The notes beneath the pieces are model-generated. The model had not been told where the DNA came from and did no database searches. It saw only the letters and a program-made list of their open reading frames with translations. The position numbers were made by a program, and so were the translations under genes. Positions 30,122 through 43,221 of a stretch of DNA of 64,000 bases are shown here, in pieces (positions within the stretch are counted from its first letter, which is position 1; each line of letters begins with the position of its first letter). Source of the DNA: Musa acuminata AAA Group (Eukaryota > Streptophyta > Magnoliopsida > Zingiberales > Musaceae); contig NC_088347.1 of NCBI RefSeq assembly GCF_036884655.1, forward strand, positions 13,636,001 through 13,700,000, read 5' to 3'.

Positions 30122-31694
30122 ATGACATTTGCCGGCAACCAAGAGGGTCATTCAAGTACACGTCCGCCCTTTTTCAATAGGATGAATTACATATATTGGA
30201 AGACTAGAATGAGGATCTTCCTAATTTCAATGGATTTCGAATTATGAAATACTATAGAAAATGGGTTTCAAAAGTCTTCTCTTCCAATGAACGATTAGAA
30301 TAAGTTGGAGAAGAAGACTTTCACCTTAAACGCTAAGGCTATGAATACCTTGTTTTGTGCTTTAGATAAAAACGAGTTCAATCATGTGTCTATTTATGAA
30401 TCGACTTTTGACATTTGGCATACGTACGAAGTGACTCATGAAGGCACTAGTAGAGTGAATGAGTCAAAAATTAATCTTTTAGTGCACACTTATGAGTTGT
30501 TTCGAATGAAACCGAGGGAGATTATTGGAGACATATACATCCAATTTACAGATGTCATCAATGGTCTAAAAGGACTTGATAAAGGTTTCTCGGATTTTGA
30601 ACTTGTTAATAAAATTTTAAGATCTCTTCTAAAGAATTGGGACCCTAAAGTCACAACCATTCAAGAGGCCAAAGATTTAAATAATTTTCCTCTCAAAAAA
30701 CTAATTGGGTCACTAATAACCTACAAGATGACTTGTAAAGCTCATAAAGAGCTTGAGGACACCCTTCCAAAGAATAGGAAGGATATGACACTAAGAACTC
30801 AATAAGACCACTTGAACGAAAACTCAAATGATGAGGACCTTGATGAAGACTTGGTACTCTTAATAAGAAAATTCAAAAAATTCATAAAAAAAGAATAAAT
30901 TTAAAAATTACACTAAAAATAAATTTGAACCCAAAAATGATCAAATAATATGCTACGAATACAAGAAGTCAGGACATTACAAGAGTGAATATCCTCGAAG
31001 AGGCAACCAAAGAAAAAGGCTCTTAAAGCAATATAGGACGACTCAAGTGCATTCGAAGAAGAGGAGTCAACCAACACCGAGCAAGTTGCTCACTATACAC
31101 TAATGGCTATTGGAGATGAGGTGAGTAGTTCATTTGATACAAATTTATCCTTTGATGAACTATTAAATATCTTTCATGATTTATTTGATAATACAAATTA
31201 ATTAGTAAAAAATATAAATTGTTGAAAAAAGAGCACGCTTCTCTTGTTGTGATTTCGATAGATTAAAAGTTGAGCACAATGATAGTTTAGCTCCATGTAC
31301 GAAATGTGATGAATTAGAAACACTTAAAAAGGAAAACTTGCTATTCAAAGAAACCTTAGAAAAATTTGAGGTTAGTAGCAAGTCCTTGAACATGATCCTT
31401 GCCAACAAGGGTCATGTTCATAGAAAAGGCAAAATCGGATTTGTAAGTAGCTCTCACCAAAATCCAACCACCTTTGTTAAAGGTTATACATTGCATGTTT
31501 CACCCCAAAACAAATGTAACTTTTGTTGTAAATTTGGGCATATAGCTTATCATTGTCCATTTAAGAAATGTAGTCCACACAAATTGATTTGGGTTCCTAA
31601 AGGATCCATAAATAACTCTATATAAAATGATAAGTTAAGCCGATCGATTTTTTAGGCACCCAAGGTCAAATGAGTACCTAAAAATCATCTTTTT
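30122..31694 (+). pseudogene. gag: S2 gag pseudogene
   Basis: Begins MTFAGNQEGHS, close to S1. Stops at 30245-30247 (TGA) and 30296-30298 (TAG) replace Trp codons. A readable block at 30305-30805 holds LNAKAMN...CALDKNEFN and the copia Gag core, followed by frameshifts. In the first zinc knuckle two Cys are now Tyr (CYEYKKSGHYKSEY); the second, CNFCCKFGHIAYHC, is intact. In full it resembled S1 Gag, about 520 aa, with both knuckles, so it is the coding type and not the truncated N type. It cannot now be translated. Confidence 0.88.
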
Positions 31695-33204
31695 TTGTAT
31701 AAACGTATACTATCACATGCTAGAAGCAAGAGATGGTATCTTGATAGTGGATGCTCAAAGCATATGACCAGAGATCCATCTAAATTCTCTAAGCTCACTA
31801 GCATAGACGAAGGATATGTCACCTTCGGAGACAACAACAAGGGTAAAATCATTGGCAAAGGTACCATAGGTAACAAATCCACTTTTTTTATTGAGGATGT
31901 GTTGTTAGTTGATGGCTTAAAGAATAACCTTTTGAGCATTAGTCAATTGTGTGATAAAGGATACATCATTAGATTTGAATCCAATGCTTGTATTATTGAA
32001 AAACCATACAAAAACACATCTATAATTGCTTTAAAACAAAACAATGTATACATTAATGATCTTTGTAATGAAATATATTTTTCGACTTTGAATGACAATG
32101 CTTGGCTTTGGCATAGGAAGTTAGGTCATGCAACCATGAAACTAATCTTTCAAATTTCATCTAAAAAACTTATGAGAGGAATTCCTCATATTAAGTTCAT
32201 CAAAGACCATGTGTGTGATGCATGTCAACTAGGAAAGCAAATAAAACGTAGTTTCAAACTAAAGAACCAAATAAGCACCTCTAGGCCATTGCAATTAATC
32301 TATATGGACTTATTCGGACCAATTGTTACATTAAGCTTAGGAGGTAGCAAATACGCATTTGTCATCATAGATGATTATAGTAGATACGCATAGACTTACT
32401 TTTTGACACACAAAAGTGATTGCTTTAAGTATTTCTCTAAGTTTTGTAAACTTGTTCAAAATAAAAAGGGTTTTATGATTTCATCAATTCGAAGTGATCA
32501 CGGTGGTGAATTTCAAAACCATAATTTCCAAAACTTTTGTGAATCTAATGGATACAACTATAATTTCTCTACTCCAAGAAATCCTCAACAAAATGGAGTA
32601 GTAGAAAGAAAAAATAAAAACTTACAAGAAATAGCTAGAACCATGTTAAACGAACATAACCTACCCAAATATTTTTAGGTCGAAGCCGTAAATACGGTAT
32701 GCTATATCATGAATAGAGTTCTAGTAAGACCATTACTCTCCAAAACTCCTTATAAGTTGTGGAACAATGAAAAACCCAATGTTTCATATTTTAAAGTTTT
32801 TGGGTGTAAGTGTTTTATCTTAAATGAAAAAGATACCTTAGGAAAATTTGATGCAAAATCCGATGAAGGGATTTTTCTTAGCTATTCTTCTATTTTTAAA
32901 GCATTTCATATCTTTAACAAAAGAACTTTGATTATAGAAGAGTCTATTCATGTTGTTTTCAATGAAGTTTCCGAAGTTAAGAAAAATGATTTTGATGATG
33001 ATGTTGATTTTGATTTTGATGCTTTGAATTTAAATGAAACCCCTTCTCTATCTAGTAACTTGGATGCATCTTCTTCCGAAACATCCTTACCTAAGGAATG
33101 GAAGTATATAGATGCTCATCCTAAGGAGCTAATCATAAGAGACATATCAAAAGGGGTTCAAACTCATTCTTCTCTTAAGAATTTTTGTGCTAACACCATT
33201 TTTC
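31695..33204 (+). pseudogene. pol: S2 pol pseudogene, protease and integrase
   Basis: Protease RWYLDSGCSKHMT with intact DSG. Integrase zinc residues HRKLGH...CDACQLGK, Asp in YMDLFGPI, Asp in IRSDHGGEF and Glu in GVVERKN are all still present. TAG codons at 32391-32393 and 32676-32678 each replace a Trp; otherwise the frame is long and readable (blocks 31695-32393, 32403-32678, 32709-33212). At the gag-pol junction the codon aligned with S1's TAG is TAT. Function was processing and integration; now inactive. Confidence 0.9.
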
Positions 33205-34726
33205 TCTCCTAAATTGAACCTAAATGCATTGATGAGGCCTTCAAAGATAATTCAAAAGTCATCGCAATACAAAAAGAGTTAAATCAATTTGAGAGAAATT
33301 AGGTGTAGAAGCTTATTCCTAGGCTAAATGACCATTTAGTTATTAGTACTAAATAGGTCTTTAGAAACAAGCAAGACGAATTTGGTATCGTGATTCGAAA
33401 CAAGCCTAGATTAATGGCCAAGGGTTTCAACCAAGAAGAAGGTATCAATTATGAAGAAACCTTCGCTCTTATGGCACGATTAGAAGCCATAAGGATGCTC
33501 CTTGTCTATGCTAGTAGTAACAATTTTAAGTGATTTCAAATAGATGTTAAAAGTGTTTTTCTTAATGGCTTTATTTTTTAAGAAGTTTATATTGAACAAC
33601 CTCCCAGATTTGAGAACGATAATCTCCCTAATCATATGTTTAAATTGACTAAAGCTCTTTATGGATTGAAACAAGCCCTAAGGGCTTGGTATGAGAGATT
33701 TAGCTCATTTCTTATCGAAAATAATTTCTCTAAAGGCAAGGTCGATACTACATTGTTTATCAAAAATTTTAAAAATAATTTTCTTATTGTTCAAATTTAT
33801 ATTGATGATATTATTTTTAGTTCCACGAATGAATCTCTATGTGAATCATTTGCTAAAAGTATGAGTCTTGAATTTGAAATGAGTTTGATGGGAGAATTAA
33901 CTTTCTTTTTAGGCTTACAAATCAAACAACCAAGTAATGATATTTTTCTTAGTCAAACAAAATATGCTTTAGATTTGCTAAAAAGGTTTAATATGGATAG
34001 CTCAAAGGCTATCAATACTCCTATGAGTACCTCCACTAAGTTAGACATAGATAAAAGTGAAGAAAGCTTTGATCAAAAAGCTATGAGTACCTCACTGCAA
34101 CTAGACCGGATATCATGTTTAGTGTAGGACTTTGTACTAGGTTTCAATCTAATCCTAAGATATCTCATCTTAAAGCAGTTAAAAGAATTCTTAGATATCT
34201 TAAAGGTACCACTAATATGGGATTATGGTATCCAAAATCTGAGAACTTTAAACTAATTACTTATGCTGATGCGGATTTTGTTGGATGTAGATTAGATAGA
34301 AAAAGCATATCCAGAACATGTCAATTTTTAGGACACACACTTATTTTTTGGTCTTCCAATAAACAAAACTCGGTTGCACTATCTACGACCGAAGTTGAGT
34401 ACATTGTAGCTAGTGCATGTTGTACACAAGTTGTGTGGATGAAAAACACTTTAAAGGATTATAAGATTCATCTTAAAAATATTCTCATAAAATGTGATAA
34501 TGCAAGTGCAATATGTTTAACAAAAAATCTCATTCAACACTCTAGAACTAAACATATTGATATTAGGTATCACTTTATACAATATCAAGTTAATAATCAT
34601 GATGTAATCTTAGAGTTTATTGACACAAAACATCAATTAATCGATATTTTTATAAAGCCTTTAAGTGAAGAATAATTTGATTTTATTAGAAGAGAATTAT
34701 GAATGTTAATTTGTCCGAATACATGA
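33205..34726 (+). pseudogene. pol: S2 pol pseudogene, reverse transcriptase and RNase H
   Basis: RT blocks [33 protein letters not shown] and YIDDI (the family has YVDDI). RNase H: ADADFVG, LSTTEVEYI, TKHIDIRYHFI. Stops include TAG 33306-33308 and 33354-33356 at Trp positions. A ~22-bp deletion near 34085 shifts the frame between RT and RNase H relative to S1 (MSTSLQLDR is out-of-frame reading). The end is ...LICPNT then TGA at 34724-34726, matching S1. Confidence 0.9.
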
Positions 34727-35748
34727 ATTTGTTAAATTTTATTTTCGGACTTTCTTGATTCCTTGGATCACTCACTTAAATCATGATCTTATAGTATGTG
34801 CAATGAGTCATATGCAGTTTCCCATACAAGTTTTATATGAAGTTTGAGTATGAATCTTCTCCTCTTATGATGTGAATTTTACATAATGATGTAAATAAGA
34901 TGCTTACTTAGATGTTATAACTCTTACTTTGATGTCAAAACTCTGTGCTGAAAATTTTATGATGTTGTGATCTATTTATCATACAAATGATGCATTATCG
35001 GATTCTTAATATTGTGAACTTTTGAATGCTACAATATAATAATAATGATATTTCATGCAAAGAGTAATGAAAGGCTATGTCGAAATATTTTATCATGTAT
35101 AAAGTGATTGTGCATTTAAATATCTTGATGTTTGATACATGAAAGTCATTGACAAATGTATCTCTCACGAATTTCACTCTTATGAAATTTTTTTATGAGA
35201 AATGGATTTGATGTAATGCTCCTCACTATGAAGTTTTATTCATGAATTTCTCCTTCATGTGATACTCCTCTCCCATGAATTCTTCCTTATTCTTCTCATG
35301 AAAAATGAAGGAATTCCAATGGATATCTTAATCTTTGAAAGATGAATTTTTGTATGTGATAATTATTTACAAGATTGGGGATTTTATTTCATATGGATAT
35401 CTCAATTATTTTCATGAATCTCTTTTCTTTGTCAATTGATATCTTGCTCTAAAATGATAAAATGCTATCTTTGTCATCTTTCATATTTGAAATATCATAC
35501 TTGAAAATGGATGTCATGCCTTGACATCATTTTTATAAATACTTGGCATCCTATTCTGAGAATGTTAGATCATGATAGGAATCATGATGTGCATGTTGAT
35601 AAGTTTAATGTACTTAACTTATCAGTTTGATTCTTCAATTCAAAGGCCTTGAATTCAAGAATATCTTTTCTCAAGTAAGGCATATAGATAGAGGGAGTTA
35701 AGGTTAACTCTGTCATCAATTGATTATCATCATCAAAAAGGGGGAGAT
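34727..35748 (+). other. S2 3' non-coding region and PPT
   Basis: No gene. AT-rich, with segments homologous to N1 and N5 (AAATGGATTTGATG near 35200). A GGAGTTAAGGTTAACTC palindrome lies near 35695 and the terminal PPT AAAAAGGGGGAGA is at 35735-35747. Confidence 0.8.
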
Positions 35749-35782
35749 TGTTGAATCTCGAATTTTGATGATTAAGTCAATT
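35715..35782 (+). other. S2 nested hairpin at PPT / LTR junction
   Basis: TCATCATCAAAA / TTTTGATGATTA arms (one change), inner GAGATT-GTTG-AATCTC intact, distal CAATTGA / GTCAATT arms as in S1. Confidence 0.7.
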
Positions 35783-35922
35783 ATAAATTGTTTGATCTAA
35801 TCTATATATTAAGAAAAGTGTGCAGGATTAACTACAATAGTTGTAAGACATAAAGTAGGTGTTGTGTCGGAGTCAAGATCAATATCTTATTGGGAGTTCA
35901 AGAGTTCATCGGAAGTTCGAAC
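35749..35922 (+). mobile_element. S2 3' LTR, segment 1
   Basis: First 174 bp of the LTR (TGTTGAATCTCGAATTTTG...), cut by L1 at AAGTTCGAAC. Confidence 0.9.
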
Positions 35923-36368
35923 TATCACGGGCTTAGCTGGTTTTGCCTAAGTCGTGTGGCACCCTTGCGTGTCCGTCCGCAAAGGTCAGCCTCCCCGAAG
36001 CCCCCCATGGTCCCTTAGGACCCACAAAAAAGAAAATGAGTTAGAGAAAATACCTCACTCGGGATCCACAAGCAAACATTCTAGGAAACACTTCATAGAT
36101 AATGCAAATTACAAACAGACTTTACAAGCTCTGAATAGTTGCACAACAAAGGGTCAAAATGGTCCATTACAAACTGAAAATCTCTCACACATGTCCACAT
36201 GACACAATCTTTATTTACAAGCCTAAAGTGGCCACCAACCTAACTAAAATAAGACTATTAAGCCTTCAACTATCCCTCTATATGTTGTACAAAGCATAAA
36301 CATACCAAAAGACACGAACATACATAAGCATTACATCAAACATTATGTTTAGAAGTTTATCCGTGATA
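35923..36368 (-). mobile_element. L1 3' LTR
   Basis: 446 bp, TATCACGGGCTTAGC...TTATCCGTGATA; paired with 40006-40442. The terminal TATCACGGAC / GTCCGTGATA sequences are mutually inverted. Confidence 0.85.
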
Positions 36369-39300
36369 GTCTCCCCCACTTATTCCTTCGACGTCCTCGT
36401 CGAAGCCTTTGCTGACACTGCAACTCCTTGCCTTTGTTGAGTCTTCAATCTTCTGCTCTAGTTGCAATACGCCTCCTAGCTACCAGTTGCTCTCCATTGC
36501 TATTTTTGAGTAGTCGAACCTTTGATCCGCCATGCTGCTTCAACTCGCCAATAACTCTGACTCTAGTATGGGGTTGGCTGATTTGTGTTGATCCCTGTTG
36601 GTTCCTGCGGATTCTCTAGATGAAGGAAAAAGACCATCCTTACTACGCCAATATCTCAAATGCCACATGTTGCTTGAACTGGGTGGATGCTTGTTGGAGC
36701 TTTAACGAACATCGTCTCGCAAACTTCTGAAGTTTTGGGTCCTTCCTCCATAAAATTTGCCCATTGACTCTTCTTTCACTTAGTTGTCACTTCCAAGTAG
36801 GTTTGCATCACTTCCGCTTTCGATTGGCCTTTCATTGGGAAATGAAGCGGACAATGTACTCTTAGTAGCACTGATCACCGTAGGTGAGGATTTGACAACC
36901 ATTATCTTCCAATATCTTCGAAGGGTCTTTGAATTTGTGTAGAGCTCCTCTACTGGATAGATAAGAGAATTGGGGTACTCAGTTTCGCCTATTCTCTTAA
37001 GGGTTGAGAAGGCAAAGGTTACTTGACTTCGCCCGCCTCTGCGAGGTTGTACTCCATGCATCGAGCTGGTTACTGGCCTTCACCTGCTCTTTGCTCACAC
37101 TTCTGAAGCACTTAAAGTGTTTGCACTCCTTGCGTTGAGTTAGCTATTGTGGTTCACCTTCTCAATGCCATCGAACTTTTGGAATGCAAAAAGTTTTCAC
37201 ACTAACTTGGAGTAATTCTCTAATAGATTTGGTCGCCTCTGGGATTGTACCGTCTTCTCCATCAACCCTGTCGCCTACTCCCTTGAGTAGCAAAGGTACA
37301 ACACCGCGTACTGCCTACTTCGTTCCTTGGTCGTGCACTCTTGCATGACCCGAAGTCCTTCACTTTCGGCTATCTTGATTAGAAACTCGTTGACACCGGC
37401 CTTACGAAGTTCCTTAGCCTCTGCCCTTCAGCCTTATCACGGTACTTGGAGTTTGCCTCTATATGCTCCACCTCCTCGGCCCCTTTCACGACCAAGCACT
37501 CTCCCTCCATGAGAGTAAGGGATCAATGACCTTCACGGAAGTCCCACCTCTATAGTACCATGGTGCTGCCATGCCCATGGCACTACTATCCGTCACCTCG
37601 CATCTGCATCCCTTTTCTTCACAATCAGTAGATATGCCTCTGTGGCACTCCTCCGAGTCCACCTCCATTCTAACTGATGCTTGATCTTGGGTAGCTAAGT
37701 CCGTCTAGACTCGTCATCGCTTCCTCGCCCCTTTCGACCCCCTGCTTCAACACCTCGGTGTTCTCCAAGCAGATCCCTTTGGTCGATGGAAAGACAGACT
37801 GCAATTCCCATGTATGGCCTCTACTATCACATTGTAGGGTTTGCACCGATTCTATTCTCCTTAGCTTCCTTCGTAGCAACGTTCGCTTACTCAACCTTGT
37901 CCTCTGACTTATCGGGCTCCCTTAAGCGAATATGGGCTCTGGAGCAGTCCAACTCTCCAGCTGCTTCAAACATACCTCTGCATAATCAAGTCCCTCCCAT
38001 GGGACTCACTAGTACTTGCATTCGAACATTTCCCTTGGTGGAACACAGCCCTCATATGCTGATGACCAAGGCTTTCACCCGATGCAAAATTCGATGCACG
38101 CACGGAAGACCCGCCTCTGCGTTACCATGGCCTTCACTCCTTGAATCCATAGCCCTTCTTGTCGTCGTGTTGTTCACCGAAGTGGAGCTTCCAGTAGCTC
38201 CTGATTATACCTCCATATGATCTAGTCCCTCACGGGACTATGTCGTGTGTATCGCATTGCCATGAACTGTTCCACCATGTTCCGCTATACCATGTCGCCT
38301 CCTAATGACATCTCTATTACATTATGATCCTTGTGAGATGAACTCCAATTGTGAACTCTTCATGTGTGGCCTTTGCCAATACATCGTAGGGTCTCTTCCA
38401 CCTTCGATTTTGTTTGTTTCTTTGGCAATCGACCTTCATCCACCCACTCTTGGGTCATACCTAGATGAAGCACCGCTCTAGGACAGTCCACCGCCTAGTA
38501 GCTCCCGAAGTCCCCTGACTTCGCTGCAATTAGTGCACCATTATCTAGATCCTAGGCCTCTACCCCTACTAGCACAATCTTCACTGCGCACCGCTTCCTT
38601 CATGGTCACTTGAATGGCAACACTGTGGCATATTCTTCAAGAGTACCCGCCTCTACGTCCTCTTGCCCCATGCTAAGGCCTTCTGAACCCAACTTCGCCT
38701 CCGCAAATTGAATCACCTTAGTTCCTTCATCAAATGCTCCTCCGAGATAAGGTGCATGTGCCCAGAAGCTCCCTTCATCTTTGGCACCATGCAAGATGAG
38801 TCTGCTCCGTCAGAATAATGACCCATGGAATAACATGATCCTGCTCTTGCCTCTGCAAGAGTTCATATCCTTGACCTCTATCCAAGGAAAGCACTATGCC
38901 TCCGCTCCATATTCCATCTTCTATGCTAGCTCCCTTCATGCGGCTTGGGTACTTCGCCAAGTTACACCCAAGTTGCTCCGCTCCTCATTTTTGCATTGAG
39001 TTGATGGTGGCCCTCGCGCCCACCATTCCATGGGTCAGCCCTCCCTTGAGTTCGATCTCCATATCGACTTCAAGTGTGCCTTCATTTGTGTTGCTTTGGA
39101 TCGCTTCCCCACTTGATCTCGCAATGCATCTACCAATGCATTCTCTCGAGCGAGATCATGCGACGATTCCTCGCCGCTTGCTCAGTCCATTGAGCTTCGT
39201 GGAGTTGTTGTTTGTTGAGGTACTCCTCCTCAACTTGTGAGGTCCATCCCACGTTATTCTTCCTCTAGAGAGCCGGGACTTATCCCTCTTGGATAACTGT

Positions 39301-40005
39301 CCCGTTGGAGCAACATCTCTCTTCATTTCGGAGACCATCATCCTCTTGGACTACTCCGATCTGCTGAACAAACTATGCATTGTTCTGCCTCCTGTAAACA
39401 CATTTGCTAGATTGTGACTCCACGTCAATACAGCCCCCACTGCACCACTCAAGGCCTAGCATTATGCTGAACTCGTTGCACACTTCAGCCTCCTACAGAC
39501 GTATCCTTCACATGCCGAAGAAAAAGTTTTAATGCTCTATGGCGCCGAGTTTCGGTCGCCTTGCGATGGCCGCGAACATTCTATCGTCCGCATACAAGCC
39601 CATGCATTAGTACCGAATTCTTTGAGTTAGCAATTCCCCTCACCTCTGTGAGCTTTACACAACTCTTTCGGTTGCTGAGCAACTCATTCCACCTTGGATG
39701 GGTCTCATCCTTTACCAAGCGCCTCGCTTGCCTTGAGCACCATCAAGTATAGTTGTCAACGTTGAGCCGTAGCTCAAACTCAGCCATCCCAACTTTTGTG
39801 CGCTTCGCATTCTTCTAAGCTTGTCTGTTCTCGTTGTGCCTCTTGCGCGAAGGGTTGGCCATTCCTCTGAATGCCAATCTCAGATGCTCGCTCCTCCGAG
39901 CGACTCTTTTCCCTACATCTTCATGCCCATTTTCCCCCAAAACGGTCGTGCGTGTGCTAACTGCTAAGTGTTTCTATGAGTGCTTATCTCGCTCTAATAC
40001 CATCT
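36369..40005 (-). other. L1 internal region
   Basis: GC-richer than surrounding DNA, pyrimidine-rich on plus. Several short ORFs occur on both strands (largest 144 aa at 37786-38220, plus, i.e. antisense to the element). None shows a Gag, protease, integrase, RT or RNase H motif, nor a host domain I recognise. Related phrases recur (for example AAGTCCCTCCCATGGGACT near 37990 and TAGTCCCTCACGGGACTATG near 38223), suggesting old internal duplication. No function proposed. Confidence 0.6.
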
Positions 40006-40442
40006 TGTCATGGACTTAGCTGGTTTTGCCTAAGTCATGCGGCGCCGTTGCGTGTCTATCCATAAAGGTCAGCCTCCCCGAAGCCTCCCATGGTCCCTTA
40101 GGACCCAAAAAAGAGAAAATGGGTTAAAGAAAACGCCTCACTCGGGATCCACAAGCAAATATTCCAGGAAACACTTCATAGATAATGCAAATTATAAACA
40201 TACTTTACAAGCTCTGAACAGTTGCACAACAAAGGGTCCATTACAGACCGAAAATCTCTCACACGTGTCCACATGACACGACCTTTATTTACAAGCCTAA
40301 AGCGGCCACCAACCTAACTAAAATGGTACTATTAAGCCTTCGGTCGTCCCTCTACATGTTGTACAAAGCATGAACATACCAAAACCTACGAACATACATA
40401 AGCATTACATCAAACATCATGTTTAGAAATTTGTCCGTGATA
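40006..40442 (-). mobile_element. L1 5' LTR
   Basis: 437 bp, TGTCATGGACTTAGC...TTGTCCGTGATA; a few substitutions and a ~9-bp length difference from its partner. Confidence 0.85.
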
Positions 40443-40446
40443 GGAC

Positions 40447-41174
40447 GTTCGTCGGAAGTTCTATCGAAACCAACCGAGAAGTCTAGGAGCTTGCTAATGA
40501 AGCTCGTCGGAACTTGCCAAGAAGATCATCGTAAGGTCCCGAAGCTTACCGGGAGTCCGCCGAAACATTGCCGAGAGTTCGTCGAATGTTCACCGGAAGT
40601 TCGTCGAAAGCTTGTTGGAAGTTCGTTGGAAGCTCGCCGGAGGAGCAATTGACGCACCGGAACAAGAAGTGCTATGATTATGTCTTAATTATCATAGTTA
40701 GATCATAAATTAAGTTAGGATTGGAAGGTAATCCCACTAATTTAATTAGGGGCCAATTGGGCCCTTAATAGGACTAAATTAGCCCTAATTGAGCAGCCCA
40801 TTTAGCACCTGAAATCTTGGCTAGCGGTGGCACCACCCGGGAGACCCATTCTCCCAAGTGGTCTAGGTGATGGTACCGCCCAGACTGGGCGGTGGTATTG
40901 CTGGCAGTTAATGCTACCAGTAGTGGTATCGCCCTTGTTAGGTGGTGCTACCACCAGAGCTCGGTCTCCGAGCTCTATCAAGCGATGGTACTGCCCAGAC
41001 TGGGCAGTGGTACCATCCAATGTCAGGTGTCAAGCGGTGGTACCACCCAGTAATGGCGATGGTACTGCCAGTACCCAGAAATCCAGGAGGAGACACTTTT
41101 TTGCTCTAATTTTGAAGTCATTGGGGCCTATAAAAACCTCACCCTTTTCTGCATGAAAGAGCACGAAAGTGTTT
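40447..41174 (+). mobile_element. S2 3' LTR, segment 2
   Basis: Continues segment 1 (GTTCGTCGGAAG...). It includes GGT-core palindromic modules at 40820-41070 and TATAAAA near 41129. It is cut by N4 at TSD TGTTT (41170-41174). Confidence 0.9.
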
Positions 41175-42749
41175 TGTTAGGATCAGAGTGGCACTAAGAG
41201 GGAGGGGTGAATTAGTGCAGTGGATTAAAACGTTGGTTTCAACAAATCTTTCGTACGATAAAAATTGGAATCGGAAATGCTTAACTTGAAAGTGTATTTG
41301 CAAAGTTGTGCAGCAAAGGTAATGATGAAATAAAGCAAGTAAGAAGGTTTGCAGTAATGTATATAGTAGTAATGAAATGCAAACCAGAGATTACGCTGTT
41401 TTTAAAGTGGTTCGGTCAATTGACCTACATCCACTTGCGAGGCCCCTCTTCGATGAGGCTCCCACCTTCCACTAGCAAATCTCTTGAAAGGGAAGGGTGA
41501 ATACCCCTCTTACAACTTTTTACAAGCGGTTCACTCTCTTACATATTTTCAGCAAGAAAGAAGGAGGTGAACAGTAGCAAATTAAAAACAAGAATAGCTA
41601 AGACTTTTCTAAAGCCTTTCTCTCAAACAATTGCTGCTTAAAAAGTTGTAATCTCAACTGAGATTTGAGGGGTATTTATAGGCCTTAAGAGGATTCAAAT
41701 TTGGGCTCCAAATTTGAATTCTCTTGGAGTTCCCGATGCTGGCAGTGCCACCGCTTGTCAGTGGCGGTGCCACCGCCTGTTAGTGGCGGTGCCACCGCCT
41801 GTTAGTTTCTGACCCTGACAGTGCTAGGCGGTGCCACTGCCTACAGTGTTTTCAGCCCACTAGTTGGGCTTCAATCTTGGCCCAAACTAGTCCGAACTCG
41901 GGCCCAATTGGCCCCTAAATGGGTTATAGGATTAATACCTAATCCTAACCCTAATTAACATGCTAACTACGAATTTAAAGACATTTTATAAGCTATTACA
42001 AAGTCCATAAGAAAAGATATCTTCCGGTGAGCTTCCGGCGAACTTTCGGCGATCTTCCGATAAACTCTCGGAAACCATTCTGCGGACTCCCGGCAAGCTC
42101 TTAAACTTCACGATTTGATCTTGGCGAGTTCCAACGAGCTTCTTCGGCAAGCTTCGATCTCTCTCGGCGAGCTCCGCAAACTTCCCACGAACCTTTCGGT
42201 GAGCTTCCAAAAAACCCTTCGGCAAGCTCCCTACTCATTCTCGGCTAGTTTCGGCAGCATTCCCGACGAACCTTCGGACTTCCATCAAACTCTCGAACTC
42301 CCAATGAATCCTTCACGCTTGACTCCGCACTTTGTTTTGCTTTATGTCTTTCTCATTATCATAGTTATTCCTGCACACACAAACTAAAACTCTACTCCGA
42401 TCTAGACAATTATTACAACGCGAATCGACATTTCGTTGCCCGGCACGTCATTGGTTGGCGCTTCGTCCGATTCTTCAGCGCATCGTCCTCTCTTGCGGCT
42501 TGTTGCCCAATCGGCGGTTGACCTCCGCAACCCCGATATCCTTGGCGCAATTCCGCTCTCCTTAGCCCGATGCCCGACGTCCGAAGCCTTCTGCCGTCCA
42601 ATATCTTGACGTGATCTCCTCCGGCGCAACGTCAATTCCTCCTGCGTTAACTGTCTAATCCTGATCGAGTAGACCTGCATCACTCAAAATGCAGTTTAAA
42701 TTATAAACACATATCAAGTGGTTTCATCATCAAAATACGAGATTCAACA
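41175..42749 (-). mobile_element. N4 3' LTR (beta type)
   Basis: 1,575 bp. GGCGGTGCCACCGCC modules at 41760-41810; TATA (TATTTATA on plus) at 41673-41680. Confidence 0.92.
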
Positions 42750-42783
42750 ATCTCCCCCTTTTTGATGATGACAACCACTTGAT
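42713..42783 (-). other. N4 nested hairpin at PPT / LTR junction
   Basis: 12-bp TCATCATCAAAA / TTTTGATGATGA arms, inner stem intact, distal arms AAGTGG / CCACTT perfectly paired apart from a one-base bulge. Confidence 0.8.
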
Positions 42784-43221
42784 GACGGAGTTAACCTTAA
42801 CTCCCGGAGTTTAAACAAACTCCCCCTATCAATATGTCATATTGATAGAACCTTGAATTCAAGCAGAATTCAAGTCATTGCAATATTCATCATGAATACT
42901 CGCAACACATCATCATGAACATATGCATAAAACTTATGCATCACATGTCATTTCATCAACATACTTCACCCCCTTTGTCATCAACAAAAAGGAGAAGTAC
43001 CACAATCAAGTATTTGTTATATCGGTTCAACTCATTGCATGAAAAACATAATATCAAGTTTTATCATAATGCAATCTAATGATTAAAGATGTGTAAGTTT
43101 AGCATGTTTGGTCTTCTTGAGATAGCTATTGATTGCTTCTCTTTAGACTATAAGCTAGCAATTTTTACGATATACAAGTTTTACTACATACAAGCTAGCA
43201 AAAAATTACGAAAGCAAATAC
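42750..43221 (-). other. N4 3' non-coding region before solo-2
   Basis: Terminal PPT (TCTCCCCCTTTTT), palindromes GGAGTTAA...TTAACTCC, GGAGTTT...AAACTCC and CTATCAATATG...CATATTGATAG, and a PPT copy at ~42963. The array starts near 43080. Ends with TSD AATAC. Confidence 0.75.

Larger units (their letters stand above)
35923..40442 (-). mobile_element. L1: non-autonomous LTR retrotransposon, no coding capacity seen
   Basis: LTRs 35923-36368 (446 bp) and 40006-40442 (437 bp) share almost all sequence; ends are T(A/G)TCACGG...CCGTGATA. Minus orientation is shown by a PPT (GTGGGGGAGAC on minus) next to the left LTR and a PBS-like site (TGGTATTAGAGC on minus, one base off iMet) next to the right LTR at ~39990-40003. 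Flanks GAAC (35919-35922) and GGAC (40443-40446) fit a short TSD with one change. The 3.6-kb interior has only short ORFs with no recognisable domain: a LARD-like element. Superfamily not determined. Confidence 0.8.

Noticed and set aside
37786..38220. 144-aa ORF as a host gene
   Set aside because: It is antisense to L1, has no recognisable domain and sits inside a region with many short ORFs of similar quality.
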